A stretch of 64,000 nt of DNA, from positions 1 through 64,000 of the forward strand of contig KV423928.1 in the NCBI GenBank assembly GCA_001632435.1. The letters are read 5' to 3'. A program made the translations under genes and the position numbers. Shown here one piece after another: positions 31,701 through 42,595 of the stretch (position 1 is the stretch's first letter; each line of letters begins with the position of its first letter). This DNA comes from Calocera cornea HHB12733. Lineage: Eukaryota; Basidiomycota; Dacrymycetes; Dacrymycetales; Dacrymycetaceae. The notes under the pieces are model-generated. The model had not been told where the DNA came from, made no database searches, and worked only from the letters and a program-made list of their open reading frames with translations.

Positions 31701-32225
31701 TCAGGCAGAAACGATGTAATACGGAAACTTGCCGTGCCAGAGATGCTGGCTGACCATATTGAACCCAGCCGCAGAAAACGAGGCGAGGGTTGCATCGTCC
31801 TTCGCATCGACCTTGATCGTAACCTTCTTGCTTCTCGGTCCATCTCTTGCGTGTTTCGCCCATGTGAGCAGGGCCTTCACGACCTCAAGCTCTAACTCGT
31901 ATCCTCGAGCTTGCGGTGCCAGTAATACCCCGACCTCGGCGTGACCCGACACGTCCATCTTGGCGAAGCAAGTGCCCAACACAAACCCTCGCTCTCGATC
32001 CGTGATCGCGAGATGTGCCTCGACGTTGGGTGCGCCAGGAGAGATGACCACCTGCCGGGTCATGAATGCCCATGCGTCTTCAGGGCAGAGCGGCGCGATC
32101 CATGGAAGCGTCTCGGATACGGAGGGATCGTTGCGGACGTGCAGGTAATGATCGACCTCTCCCAACAGGAACCGACGGATGGTGAGACGGGGTGTCTCAA
32201 TTTTGAAGGGACGCAGGCCAGACAT
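31701..32225 (-). CDS. GNAT acetyltransferase paralogue 1 of 3
   Basis: Intronless, 174 aa, ATG at 32225. RimJ/RimL-like N-acetyltransferase fold: MSGLRPFKIETPRLTIRRF opens with the usual TxRLxxRR motif, then VRNDPSV, a central beta-strand block GFVLGTCFAKMDVSGHAEVG and the C-terminal AAGFNMVSQHLWHGKFPYYI. The acetyl-CoA loop, normally (Q/R)xxGxG, reads PQARGYELELE. The usual first glycine is gone, with a one-residue contraction. Substrate unknown. It is tandem with two relatives in the same orientation, each separated by more than 1 kb. Confidence 0.8.
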   Translation of the reverse strand: MSGLRPFKIETPRLTIRRFLLGEVDHYLHVRNDPSVSETLPWIAPLCPEDAWAFMTRQVVISPGAPNVEAHLAITDRERGFVLGTCFAKMDVSGHAEVGVLLAPQARGYELELEVVKALLTWAKHARDGPRSKKVTIKVDAKDDATLASFSAAGFNMVSQHLWHGKFPYYIVSA

Positions 32226-33380
32226 GGTTCAGGGGTGTTGCGTACAGCTGAGGCGTAGGCTGGATGTAAGATGCAACGAGGGTTTCGTTGGGGACAATGG
32301 TTGGTGCAGGGCCGATGTGGAAGGACGATAGGAGCTCACTTGTGCTGAGGCTAACGCTTGAAAGTAAGGTCTCATTCGACCTATCTCGTCATTTTATACA
32401 CGAAAGGTCGCCGCTCAAAGGCGCGTTTGCTCTCACGCACAACTGACATCTTTGGATGCCGTTGCGCCAGCGGAGCGCTCGCCGCACAACTCAAGTCTTA
32501 CGCGACGCGCATCTATCTTACGGTTAGAGCAATGTAGGGGCTCCGACTTCTGAGCAAGTCCCAAGCAGAGGATGTCGGGATGGCAGAATGAGGTGAGCGC
32601 ATTCACTGTCCGCGGACGGGCGCTCCGGCACGCTCCGGCAATACTCTCGCCACTCGGTTAGGCGCCTGGCAAACGTGACAACACGTATCTTTCAAGTATG
32701 ACGTGAGCGAGGTCTGGATAAAAATACAACTCGTCCACGTTGACTTCCCTTTTTCGACCCTTGGCCCGAGGTTCTGGGAGTCCTTACGAGGAGACGAGGA
32801 ATTAAGCGCCACTGGCGCCAGCCTGAGCGAGATGCCTTGGCTCGGCAGGGCGATGTTTGATTGGGGCCAACTCCTGCTTCCTCGGCCTGCCGCAGGGGAA
32901 AGAGCGGGATCAGTCGCTGGAGACTTGACTTCCAGAAGCACCTCCTGCGCCACAGATTAGTGACAACTGCCAGCGGAACTACCGTGGTGGCGTGCCTCGA
33001 ACCGAAACAGCTAGCGCCGGTGGATCCCAAGGGTCCCTTTGGGCAGACCACGTGAATGTTGGTCGGTAGCGCTCGCTCCTCAGCGCATACCTTGAATGTA
33101 ACGCACAGACCTCTATAAGACTTTTAGTCTCTTTGCACACATTCTGACGCCAAATCGTATAGTGAGATGGCCTAGGGAAGCATGTGAGCTCATTGGGAAC
33201 TACTTCACATGCATAGACAGTTCGCAGTAAATGTGCCCAAACAACGGAAAGAAGGAGGAATGACTGCAGAATTTTTGGGAATACTGGCAATAAATACAAT
33301 CATTACAGGATAAAGCCGCTCGCTCAGTGAGATACAACACTATAAATATGTTCAAACGAGGATTGACTGCGTCAGGAAGC
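32226..33380. other. Intergenic space between GNAT paralogues 1 and 2
   Basis: About 1.15 kb, AT-richer than the genes. No further paralogue remnant, tRNA or repeat recognised. Confidence 0.5.
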
Positions 33381-33902
33381 CTACATGGCCGCCACATAAT
33401 AAGGGAACTGGTTGCCCCATGTTCCCTGCGACACCATGGCAAAACCAGCCGCGCCAGAGCCCGCCAGCACAGCCGTATCTCTTGCATCAATGCTGATAGT
33501 CACTCGCTCCACCCTGGGTCCATCACCTCCCGCCTTTGCCCAAAGAGCAAGGCTCCGGAAAATCTCCTGCTCGTATCCCCTTCCTCTCCACGACGTACCG
33601 AGCATCAAGCCAAGTTCTGCTTGTTTACCAGCGGAGTCGACCTTGAGGAAGCAAATTGCGATGAGTGCTGATGTCTGCCGTTCTATAACTGCCAGGTGCG
33701 CTTCCACATTTGGTACCCCGAGTTCGCATTGGCTCTGACGCGTGATGTAGCTCCAGCCTTGCTCAGGTGTCATAGGAGACCACCATGGAAGAAATTGGAG
33801 AATATTCGGATCATTGCGGATGGTCATAATAGCGGGAGCTTCAGCCACGACGAAACGACGAAATTGCAAGCGAGAGCTGAGCAGGTTGAAGGGGCGAGAC
33901 AT
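33381..33902 (-). CDS. GNAT acetyltransferase paralogue 2 of 3
   Basis: Intronless, 173 aa, ATG at 33902. Begins MSRPFNLLSSRLQFRRFVVA and has IRNDPNILQFLPWWSPMTPE, VPNVEAHLAVIERQT and AELGLMLGTSWRGRGYEQE, ending GFAMVSQGTWGNQFPYYV. The acetyl-CoA loop WRGRGYEQE is the best preserved of the three copies (G-x-G intact), so this copy is the likeliest active enzyme. Its N-terminus is shorter than those of copies 1 and 3, which share MSGLRPF. Substrate unknown. Confidence 0.82.
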   Translation of the reverse strand: MSRPFNLLSSRLQFRRFVVAEAPAIMTIRNDPNILQFLPWWSPMTPEQGWSYITRQSQCELGVPNVEAHLAVIERQTSALIAICFLKVDSAGKQAELGLMLGTSWRGRGYEQEIFRSLALWAKAGGDGPRVERVTISIDARDTAVLAGSGAAGFAMVSQGTWGNQFPYYVAAM

Positions 33903-35341
33903 TGGATCAGGCGGGAGGCTCGGGGCTCAGGGTTGGAAGCGTGGCAAGCTCAAGAGCGAAGAGTCGTTGTAGGTTGAAGTTCCAAGAGTCTGAGACGACT
34001 GTGGTGTTGTGTTCTGTCTGGACCTGAGAGTTGTATGTCCACCTTTTTAAGCGTGGACGTAACTACGACACACCCACTACGATCGGAGCGCTCGGCACAG
34101 CGGTACACTGTGTCAGAAAGGAACAGGGAGACTGACTCGGAGAGGCTACAGTTAGCAAATCGCAGGCGCACTAGTTGCGAGGAGCCTCTTTGCATTACCG
34201 GTGTATCCAGCAGGTTTTCGAGATGTACCGGGGTGTCCACAATAGGAACGTTTGTGAGAGTCCCGCTTGCTGAAAGACCATTAATCTTCTCCGCATTGCA
34301 TCCTGACCGGAGCGAATCGAGCGCGGGACAGCGCCGTGCACCGCAGGAATGGGAAGGGAGACATCGGTTGTTGGAATGCATTGACGCCTTGAAAGGGCGC
34401 TTGAGGCTCAGGAATCCCGTGAAAAAGAGAAATCAGTTTCGGACATGAAGGCTCGGAGTCGGCAGTATTGTTCTCAAGGGAGTTTGAAGTCCATCGCCGG
34501 TATGGCGGGAGGTTGCTGTGCGATTCCCACGCAGAAAATAAAATGTCTGAGGCAAGAACAGGAGCAGAGTGGTAGTATCCACGAGCCAGCGCTCCGTTGA
34601 ATCGCGTTGAGCTACAGTACATGGCACTGTCGCTCGCTGTGCCATGCAACCCGGTTCCGCGGGAGTCATAATTATGAAAGATGGGGACAGCTTTTGTGGG
34701 TATCGTCATCATCATCACAGCCCAATCAAAGGTCCCGACCGGCCTTCGGAGCAACAGCGGCCGCACGGCACACCGTCCGGGCGGTCACGTGTGCCAAATA
34801 GAATATTGCGACGAACCGTTCTCCACCCGAAGAGGCTTCCACTATAAGCTGTACACAAACGAGTAGAGAACGTGCAGCTTCAATGGGAAAGCTACGGTAG
34901 GTAATGAACATCAGAAACTTGACGGCATCACACGCGGATTTTATTCCTTTACCGTGCCCCATAATGCGGAACTTTTGGGAGCTGTGGCTGCCTGATGTCA
35001 TTTTCAACACATCCCTGCGGATCATACAAGGCGATTGGCCGATCTGGCAGTAGGGAGACGAGGACAGCCAGCAGCCACAATTTGGGTATATGATCGCCGT
35101 CGGGGCTGTTGTCCATTAGATAACGTTGAACGAGCGATTGATTGCATTGCACGCCTTGTAAGGAAGATTTAAATATGTAGTGCATATAGACTAAGGAGTG
35201 ATTAGAAGACAAGCGTAGAGAGGGGCAAAAGTGTCCGACAGAAGTTAGCGTGAGAAGTAAGGTAGAGGGAAAGTCAAACTACATCATTCATCCCTGACGG
35301 AGCAGTCAGAAGGATGGTCAAGTCCATGAATCGAGTCCATC
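33903..35341. other. Intergenic space between GNAT paralogues 2 and 3
   Basis: About 1.4 kb without a supported gene. Short CATCATCATCAC and inverted fragments are present, but none is a defined repeat. Confidence 0.5.
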
Positions 35342-35869
35342 TCACATCGCCACAATGTAGTATGGGAACTTGCCAGCCCACATTCCTTGGGAGACCATCG
35401 CGAATCCAGCGGCACCGAAAGCCGTGAGAGCGGCGGTGTTGCGAGCATCGACGGTGATTGTTAACCGGCGCGCCCTGGGCCCATCAGCGGCAGTTTTGGC
35501 CCAGTTGGCCAGGGCACGGATCGCTTCTTGCTCGTATGTGCGGCCTTGCCACGCTGGCGTGATCATGACGCCAATTTCGGCTTGTTGACCCGTTGGATCC
35601 ACTTTGATGGAACAGATGCCGATGACTGCGTTGGTCTGGCGGTCAACCACAGCCATGTGTGCTTCGACGTTTATAGCACCAGGATTAACCACCGCTTGGC
35701 GGGTGATAGAGGTCCAAGCGTCGTTGGCGCTCAGAGGAGCCCACCACGGCATGAATTGCAGAAGGTTGGGGTCGTTGCGGATGGATGCGTAGTTGTCAAC
35801 CTCGCCGAGAAGGAAGCGACGGATGTAGATACGAGTCGAAAGGATGGAGAAGGGGCGAAGGCCAGACAT
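35342..35869 (-). CDS. GNAT acetyltransferase paralogue 3 of 3
   Basis: Intronless, 175 aa, ATG at 35869. Begins MSGLRPFSILSTRIYIRRFL like copy 1, but is closer to copy 2 in the middle (IRNDPNLLQFMPWWAPLSAN, INVEAHMAVVDRQTNAVIG). It ends AAGFAMVSQGMWAGKFPYYI. The acetyl-CoA loop is WQGRTYEQE, with the second glycine changed to threonine. Such a change may weaken cofactor binding. The mix of similarities fits duplication followed by divergence or gene conversion. Confidence 0.82.
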   Translation of the reverse strand: MSGLRPFSILSTRIYIRRFLLGEVDNYASIRNDPNLLQFMPWWAPLSANDAWTSITRQAVVNPGAINVEAHMAVVDRQTNAVIGICSIKVDPTGQQAEIGVMITPAWQGRTYEQEAIRALANWAKTAADGPRARRLTITVDARNTAALTAFGAAGFAMVSQGMWAGKFPYYIVAM

Positions 35870-37498
35870 GTTTGGTTGGTTGGAAATGGGTTGTTTTGGG
35901 GTACTTGAGTTACTGCTGAATGCTGTGGTTGTAGGGTATGCAAGTTCGATATTAGTGACGAAGTGTAGTGTAGTCGTCGAGGTATTAGGTGAGACTGTAG
36001 GGTATTGCTGGTTGTAGTAGGAGGAGCTGATGACTGGTTAACGACAAGTCACCACGAGCTTTATACACTCTGGTTGCCACAGAGTATCAGCCGCGAACGA
36101 TGATAAGGTGTCGCCGCTGCAGAATGAATGCTAGCCATCGTCGTTTCTATGCAACGGGCTAGTCGGAGCTAGTCCAAGCCCGGTCAAAACTTCATTGCTG
36201 ATCCCGCTTCAACATCGACTGTTTGCGCTTTCGCAAACGAGGCAGCGGCAGGCAGCGAACGGCGAGAGTAACCACCGTGCGGAATCCTCAACGCACAAGA
36301 GGAAGGCCAGCCGGAGGCACGGGAGACCTGACAATGACCAACAGGATCGAGGAGGGCAATGACGGAGTTGGCTCTCCTCCGAGCTTCTTTGGCACGCGGG
36401 GGAGGGAGGGATCCTTGTCTGGAGACGGAGATTCAGAACTCTCCAAGCGAAGGTCCTACGGTCTGGGCAAGGCCGAGGATGCCAGCGTGCGTACCGAGCG
36501 GACGACTGGAGAAACCAGTGCAACATACGAGGCCGGAAAAGCAGCTCGATTGACAGGAGATGAGGTCGCGTGCGGTCTATTGCAGCATCTCGCCCTGCCG
36601 TAAACTCCGCTCGAGTCGTGCTCTGGCACATGCGAGACGGGAGGAAAACAGTGACAGAGAGCGGCATAGCCCACCACAGAAGATTCAGTGCGGGCACGAG
36701 TGCGCTAGACATGGGCGCTTTCCGGCTGAGACATTGGGCAAAGACAGAGGGCACATAGTCCAGACGGCCGGGGCGAGGTCAGCAACGCGGGAAGGGCGGC
36801 CAGGAAAGGAAACGCAACAGAACGACCCAGGTGGCCGTTAGCGTGCAATGAGTGGCAGTGAAGCGAAGGATGCGGCCGCTGCCCTTTCACCCCGCTAAGC
36901 GAGGCAGAAGCGATGGGGAGAGCTTGTTGTTATTGGTGGAGAAAAGAGAGTTGGCCGCTAGAAGCAGATCTCAGGGACAAGGGCAGTGCTGCGCACTGTG
37001 GGTCGGGCGGATCGGGACGCATGGCCAAAAACCAAACGTCATGCACGGGCGCCTCGATCAATCAATCAAATGAACAATATGAACGGCCGCACCCTTGCAG
37101 GGTGCAATTCACTCGTCATGCTAGCTGGCGAGGGGATGCTCACTCGCTTGCGCGGTATGGTGAACAGCGTCTGCAGATCGAGCTGGGAAAAAGACGAAGC
37201 GAGCGGGGCTCGATGGTTGCTGTCTGACGGGAGTCTAGCGAGCTCTGACGGCCCTGGGATCACACAATCTGCGCATCACTGGATAATTCACAACATAATC
37301 TTTAACCCAGCGATTGGGGTGCACAGCCCGAGTTTCACTAGCACATGTCCGGGATTGCGGGCAGAGTAGCCCAATTCTGCCCCGTCCTTCTCGAGCTCGA
37401 GACCCTGACCTCGGTGCCGGCCGTGGGGACACGCGAGCGCCCACAGCTGCTCGCAGGCTAGCATGCCGGCGGGCGAAACAGGGTGCGAGGGAAGCCGA
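35870..37498. other. Gene-poor interval
   Basis: About 1.6 kb. Several overlapping open frames exist at 36200-37370 on both strands, but they lack splice-linked partners and family resemblance, and their composition is Arg/Gly/Ser-biased as expected for GC-rich noncoding DNA. No supported gene. Confidence 0.5.
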
Positions 37499-39386
37499 TC
37501 AGTATTCGAGCGACGCTAGAACATCTTTCGTCAGCTTCTGCCGCGGGCCGCGCGGGAGCGCAGAGGGAGAAACTACGCACCGGTGATGATCCGCGTCAGG
37601 TGCTCCCTGCCGTCCTCGCCGGGCACGTCGCCGATGCCAGGGGCGAGGTCGAGCACCCTGCGCTGGGGGAGTGTGCCCTCCACCAGTGCGGCCACGTCCG
37701 ACTCGTTGTACCCTATTGCGCGGAGCCCGCGCGGCACGCCGAGCGAGTCGAGGAACTTTGCGATGCTGTCGAAGAGGAGCTGCCCGACGTCCGAGTCGGG
37801 CACACGCGCGATCGACGGGTCGCTAACGGGGACACCGGCGAAGACCGCCGCTGCTTCGCGGTGCCGGCCAGGGTCGGAGGGCGCGGTGAACTCGAAGACG
37901 GCGGGGCCGGTGAGCGCGACGGAGATGCCGTGAGGGATGATGGGGCCGGGTGTGAGGTATTCGGGGTGCTTCCACTTGGGGCCGGTCTTGTTCAGGCCAG
38001 AGATCTGATGGAACGTCAACAAACTACTTCAGGTCACTAGTACTGAGGATGCGCACGGGGTAAGAAGCAGCGTGGCAGATATGCACACCAGCATTTCCGA
38101 ACCCGATACCGGCGAAAGTGGCGGCCAACCTGCGGAAATTCATCAGCTCTTTCCACTCGACCCAAAGAGGAGACTCACAGCATCTGATTCTTGGCCTCCC
38201 TATCCCCCATATCCTTCGCGACCCTCGGCAGGTACTTGACTGTCTGCTGCAGCGCCCACATACTGAAGACATCGCTAATAGGGTTCCTGCCCTGGTACGC
38301 CGGGCGCTTCAGCGGGTTATCCGGGCGGGGCGTCCGCTCGAAGTACGGGATGGCGGTGTAGCTCTCGAGCGAGTGGAAGAGCACGTCCAGGCCCGAGGAG
38401 ATGTGCACCTGCCGCGGGCACGTGTCCGTGTTGAGCGTGTCGACTATGCCGAGGATCGGCCGGAGCGCGCGGTTCGCGATCCCCGTCTTGAACTTCTGCG
38501 AGGGGATGTCGAGGATCGCCGTGCCGGTCGTCTCGGAGCCGGTACCGGCGGTGGTGGGCACTGGGGAGCGGAGCGAGCTCGGGTCAGCGAGGGAAGGAAG
38601 GGATAGAGATGGAGAGAGAACGGACCGGCGATCAGAGGGCGGAGCGTCTTCCCGATCGGGAGGCCCTTGCCTACGGGCGCGTTGATGAAGTCAAACAAGT
38701 CTGCGTCTTTGTAGACTGTGAAGCTGCGTGAGGGGTCAGATTCCTGCGCTAGGGGAAGGAGCGAGGCGCGCATACAGGTTCGCGCACTTGGCCGTGTCCA
38801 TCACCGAGCCTCCTCCGACCCTATCCACAGTTCAGTACTGGGTTCAATGCAGCGTCCTCCAGCAGGAACTCACGCGAGGAAATGGCTGAAATCGTGCTGC
38901 CTGCTCCAGTCAATCGCGCGGCGCCACGAGGCGTCGGTCGGCTCGACGGACACGTCGGTGAACAGCTCATACGGCACCCCGTTCTCTTCCAGAGAGTCGA
39001 TCGCCATGCGCACGGGCGGGAGCAGGGCGACGTTCGCATCCGAGAACAGGCCGACCTGGGTGTGCACTGTCAGATGAGTGCTGTATGCGACCGGGGGAGG
39101 AGGGGCGTACCTTGGTCGCGCCCATGTTCTTCAGATCCATCCCGACCTCCTTCGTGACCCCCTCTCCAAAGCGCAAGTTCGCGGCAGCGACCTCGAACGC
39201 GTACTCCTTCTGGGGGAGGGCGACGCCGTCGACGGGCGTGGCCATGCGGCGGAGCTGGTTGACGCCTGCGAGGGCGTGGGAGACACCTGAGCCGGCTGAG
39301 CGGCAGGCGTGGCATGGGCAGGCTGTGTGCTGTGCGTGCCGGAGGAGGGAGAGGATGGACTGCCTGGGCGCGGGAGGGAGGCGCAT
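37499..39386 (-). CDS. Hydroxyacid-oxoacid transhydrogenase (iron-type alcohol dehydrogenase family), mitochondrial
   Basis: Reconstructed exons 39386-39111, 39055-38874, 38820-38776, 38723-38626, 38560-38179, 38129-38057, 38004-37581, 37515-37499; 498 aa. An Arg/Ser/Cys-rich presequence is followed by FAVEVA-like start AYAFEVAAANLRFGEGVTKE-type sequence and the NAD-binding VGGGSVMDTAKCANL. Then come PTTAGTGSETTGTAILD, metal-site residues in SSGLDVLFHSLESYTA and FGNAGVHICHAASYPI, and GPIIPHGISVALTGPAVFEF. Known: ADHFE1/HOT oxidises gamma-hydroxybutyrate or related hydroxyacids, coupled to 2-oxoglutarate reduction. The last coding exon is 17 nt, ending ASLEY; without it the frame would run into intron and stop early. 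Confidence 0.9.
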
Positions 39387-39788
39387 GGTTGCTGCGAGTT
39401 GTTACCCTGTTCAGCCGACGAGGAGGAGGAGGAGGAGGAGGAGGAGCGGGCTGGCTGTGGAGGGGAGGACGGCGGCGGGTATAAGTGTCCCCGCGCACAC
39501 GCCGGAATGCGGGGTGTTCGCCCTCTCCACCCCGGGGCCCTCGCGGCCCGTTCGGGCGTCGTGAACCGGCATCGCCCACACCCGGAGCCGAAGACGGTCC
39601 GAGGCAGGCAACCAAAGGACGGTCATTGTCGTGTTATTACATAGTCAGGGCATCCCAATTCGACGCATCGCATCAGTGTACACTACCGTCGTACAACTAT
39701 GGACGTAACAGAGGTATAACAAGGAATCGCACAACGAAACACGGGGTAGGGAATCGCATCGCACAAGGCAGGAAACAGCAACAGCCCT
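39387..39788. other. Intergenic space with GAG microsatellite
   Basis: 402 bp upstream of the transhydrogenase. A run of about nine GAG/GAG-like triplets lies at about 39420-39447. No gene seen. Confidence 0.6.
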
Positions 39789-40677
39789 TCACTCCGGCAC
39801 CTGCTGGGCAAACGCGCTAAAGTCGACCTCCCTCCACGGCTCATCGTCCACATCCGCCAGGCCCGTTTGTCCCTCCCCAGCAGGCGGCCAGCTCCCACCT
39901 CCAAACTTGAGCCCTCCCGCAGGTGCAGACTGCACGTTCTTCATGCTCCTCCTAGGGCGGGGGCGGATCTCCCGTCCTTCCCTCCCGAGCGGAGCCTGCA
40001 CTTGCGGGGTGAGCAGCGCGGGTGCGGGCAGGGGCACAGGCGCATCCATGTCCACATCCAGATCCTCCCCGGCCAGCGCATCAAGCTCCATCCCTCCCCC
40101 AACGGGGCTCATAACGGGCGAGTTCCCCGCCGAGCTACTCGGGCTCGTCTCCCGCTCCATCCGCCTCTTCTTCTCCCCGCTCCTCCCCGGAAACCCAGGC
40201 ATCGCGAACAGCTTCCCCTCCCCCGCAGCCTCGGGGCCCGCGCGTTCGAGCCGCTCATAGAGCGGGCGCAGCTCCTTCTCCCGCACGGTTTGGGGGGAAA
40301 TAAGGTCCAACGTCCAGACGAGGTCGTCCCTGTGCGAACGGAAGATCGGGAGGTCTTTGTCCGCCGGCCGCGGGAGGGCGAGCGGGGTGCGGTAGCCTTC
40401 CGTCACGCCTGCCCATCCAACAGCAACGCAACACAATCCCACCCCGTCCGTTAGCAAGCTTTACAGCAGCCGTGGGTAGCAGACGCACTCTTGCGGATCT
40501 CCCTCGGCACATTCTGCAGCCGCGTAGTGACCTCGTCATCCACGCTTCCCCTCATCCATCAGCCCCTCTCCGCGCCGATCAGGAAAGGGAGACATACTGG
40601 TTGTACGGCTTATCCCCCGACGTGCTGGGCAGGACCTTGTCCTCCGTCGCAGAGCGTTTGGCGGGGAAGTCGACCAT
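39789..40677 (-). CDS. Possible ribonucleotide reductase inhibitor-like protein (Dif1/Spd1/Hug type)
   Basis: Reconstructed exons 40677-40598, 40544-40489, 40408-39789; 251 aa. The N-terminal third contains VTTRLQNVPREIRKSVTEGY followed by RTP, which resembles the short HUG-type motif (R-x-(V/I)-R-K-x-V-x-E-G-Y) of fungal ribonucleotide-reductase regulators such as Dif1 and Spd1. After that come FRSHRDDLVWTLDLISP, a Ser/Pro-rich stretch (ETSPSSSAGNSPVMSPVGGG) with CDK/MAPK-like SP sites, a basic RPRPRRSMKN and an acidic C-terminus. If right, it would restrain dNTP synthesis or localise the small subunit. The assignment rests on one motif. It is divergent from the nucleoside hydrolase. Confidence 0.45.
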
Positions 40678-40941
40678 CGTGTTTGGGTTTGGGGTGGGAC
40701 CGTGGGTTAGGGATGGGGGGAGGAAGGGCGCGGGCGCGTCGCGTTGGACATGACGCGCGCGGGGGGGATCCGGCCTCGTGCACCCGGCACCGCACCGCCC
40801 GTCTAGCGCCGGCCGGGCGTCGTGTGCCAGCTCCAGCTCCAGCTCCCCCCGCTCACGAGCGATTAACCCTCCCTGTTTGACTCACGGTCTTTACTCCTGC
40901 GTTGTGGTATTGCGCTTTGGGAATTGGGAACGGGAATTGGG
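40678..40941. promoter_or_regulatory. Shared divergent promoter, RNR-inhibitor-like / nucleoside hydrolase
   Basis: 264 bp between start codons. If the left gene is an RNR inhibitor, both genes touch nucleotide metabolism, so co-regulation is conceivable. Confidence 0.5.
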
Positions 40942-42157
40942 ATGGCTCAGAGGAAGAAGGTCTGGCTGGACTGCGATCCGGGGCATGATGATGCGATCGC
41001 TCTGCTGATGGGCCTGTACATGCCCGAGATCGAGCTGATCGGGGTGTCCACCGTACGCCCCCTCCCCATCTGCCCAAGCACACCGCGCTGAGAGCAGCGC
41101 AGGTATTCGGCAACACCAATGCGACCGACACATACCAGAACGCCGTGCGCCTCCTGCACGCCTTCGCCGCCCCCGCGCACATCACCGCCTACCCGGGGGC
41201 GGTCAAGCCGCTCATCCGCGCAGCGCGCATCGACGCGGAGATCCACGGTGCGCACGGGCTGGGGGGCACCGAGGGCCTGGCGGCGTTCGACCACGAGGAG
41301 GTGCAGGTGCGCCACCAGGCGGCGGGGGCCAAGGGCGCCGTGCAGGCTATGGCCGAGGCGTTCCGGGCCGTGCAGGGGAAGCTGACCCTCGTCTCCACGG
41401 GGCCGATGACGAACTCTGCGGCGCTGTTTAGCGCGTATCCGGAGCTCGTGGACAAGGTCGAGAGCGTGGTGTTCATGGGCGGCGGGGTCGGGCTGGGGAA
41501 TCGCAGTCCTGTCGCAGGTGCGTATGATGAGGCTGTTCTTAGTGGGAAACGGCTGATGCGGCGCATAGAGTACAACATCCTCTGCGACCCCGAGGCAGCG
41601 CAGATCGTGTTCGACCTGCCCATCCCCAAAGTCATGGTCCCCCTGAACGTGACGCACACGGCGATCTTCGACGAGGACGCGGTGACGCAGCTGGTAACGC
41701 GGGCGCACCCGACCTCCGCGCACGTCTCGCTCGACTCCGTGCCCACCTCCCCGCTCCGCCACACCCTCTACACGCTCATCCACTTCTTCGCCAGCACGTA
41801 CAAGGCCGTGTTCGACTTTGACGGCCCGCCGATACATGACGCCGTCGCGATGGTGTATGTGGCGAGGCCGGAGCTGTTCGAGGCCAGGAGGTACAGGGTC
41901 GATGTGGAGCTCGCGGGGCTGTATACGGCCGGGGAGACGGTCGTGGATCTGTGGGACTATAGGAAGTGCGATGATAGCTGGGGGCCGACGGGGAAGAATA
42001 TCCTCCTGACTGAGAAGCTGGACGTGGGTGGCTGCTCTCGCCCGTCATAGCGGTACTGTTCTGACGGTTGACGCAGGTGCCCAAGTTCATCGACCTCTTC
42101 CTAGAGTGTGTAGACAAGGCAGACAAGGTGTCTCCTCTTAATGTGAAGAAAGCATAG
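40942..42157 (+). CDS. Inosine-uridine type nucleoside hydrolase
   Basis: Reconstructed exons 40942-41052, 41103-41517, 41569-42023, 42077-42157; 353 aa. The calcium-binding signature KVWLDCDPGHDDAIALL is at the N-terminus. Other family blocks are FGNTNATDTYQNA, KLTLVSTGPMTNSAALF, VVFMGGGVGLGN, EYNILCDPEAAQIVFD and the C-terminal GPPIHDAVAMVYVARPELF with the conserved His-Asp pair. The enzyme cleaves the N-glycosidic bond of nucleosides to base and ribose for salvage. Substrate preference (uridine, inosine or nicotinamide riboside as in yeast Urh1) cannot be told from sequence. Confidence 0.93.
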
Positions 42158-42595
42158 ACGGAATGGTGGACAGGGATCAGGATTGGCCAGGATATAGGTG
42201 CCTACTGGAAGTATAAGGGGGGTTTGATCCGGTGCAAATGCAGAAACACCGATGTTGCTGGCTTGAGTATAAGGATAAAACCAAGAAATTCAGTAAAGCT
42301 CGACTGGGAAAGACCGATTCAGTACCACAACTCTCCTCTCAAGTAGTTTATTTCTTGGTGCACGTGCTCCGCACGTGGTAGTTCAGATTGGGCGCGTCGC
42401 GTTCCCTTTGAGTGTGCTTCCTCAGGCCGCCCTGCCGCCCTGCCGCCCGTAGTTTGACTAGCGCATTGCAATCTCTGTCAATCTCCGTATCATTATGCAT
42501 CTCTGATGACCGCTCATTCTCTGACAATTCGATTGACGCTATAATATATCCTGTAACTTTCCTCTTCTGACTCAGTCCGACGGCGCACGGTAACC
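42158..42595. other. Intergenic space upstream of the Ste20-type kinase
   Basis: 438 bp between two plus-strand genes. A short direct repeat GCCGCCCTGCCGCCCTGCC is at about 42426. No gene. Confidence 0.55.

Noticed and set aside
32226..35341. Biosynthetic or defence island around the GNAT triplet
   Set aside because: No partner enzymes, transporters or regulators between or around the copies; neighbours are housekeeping genes.
36209..37369. Several 60-180 codon frames on both strands
   Set aside because: Compositionally biased, mutually overlapping and without motifs. Probably noncoding.
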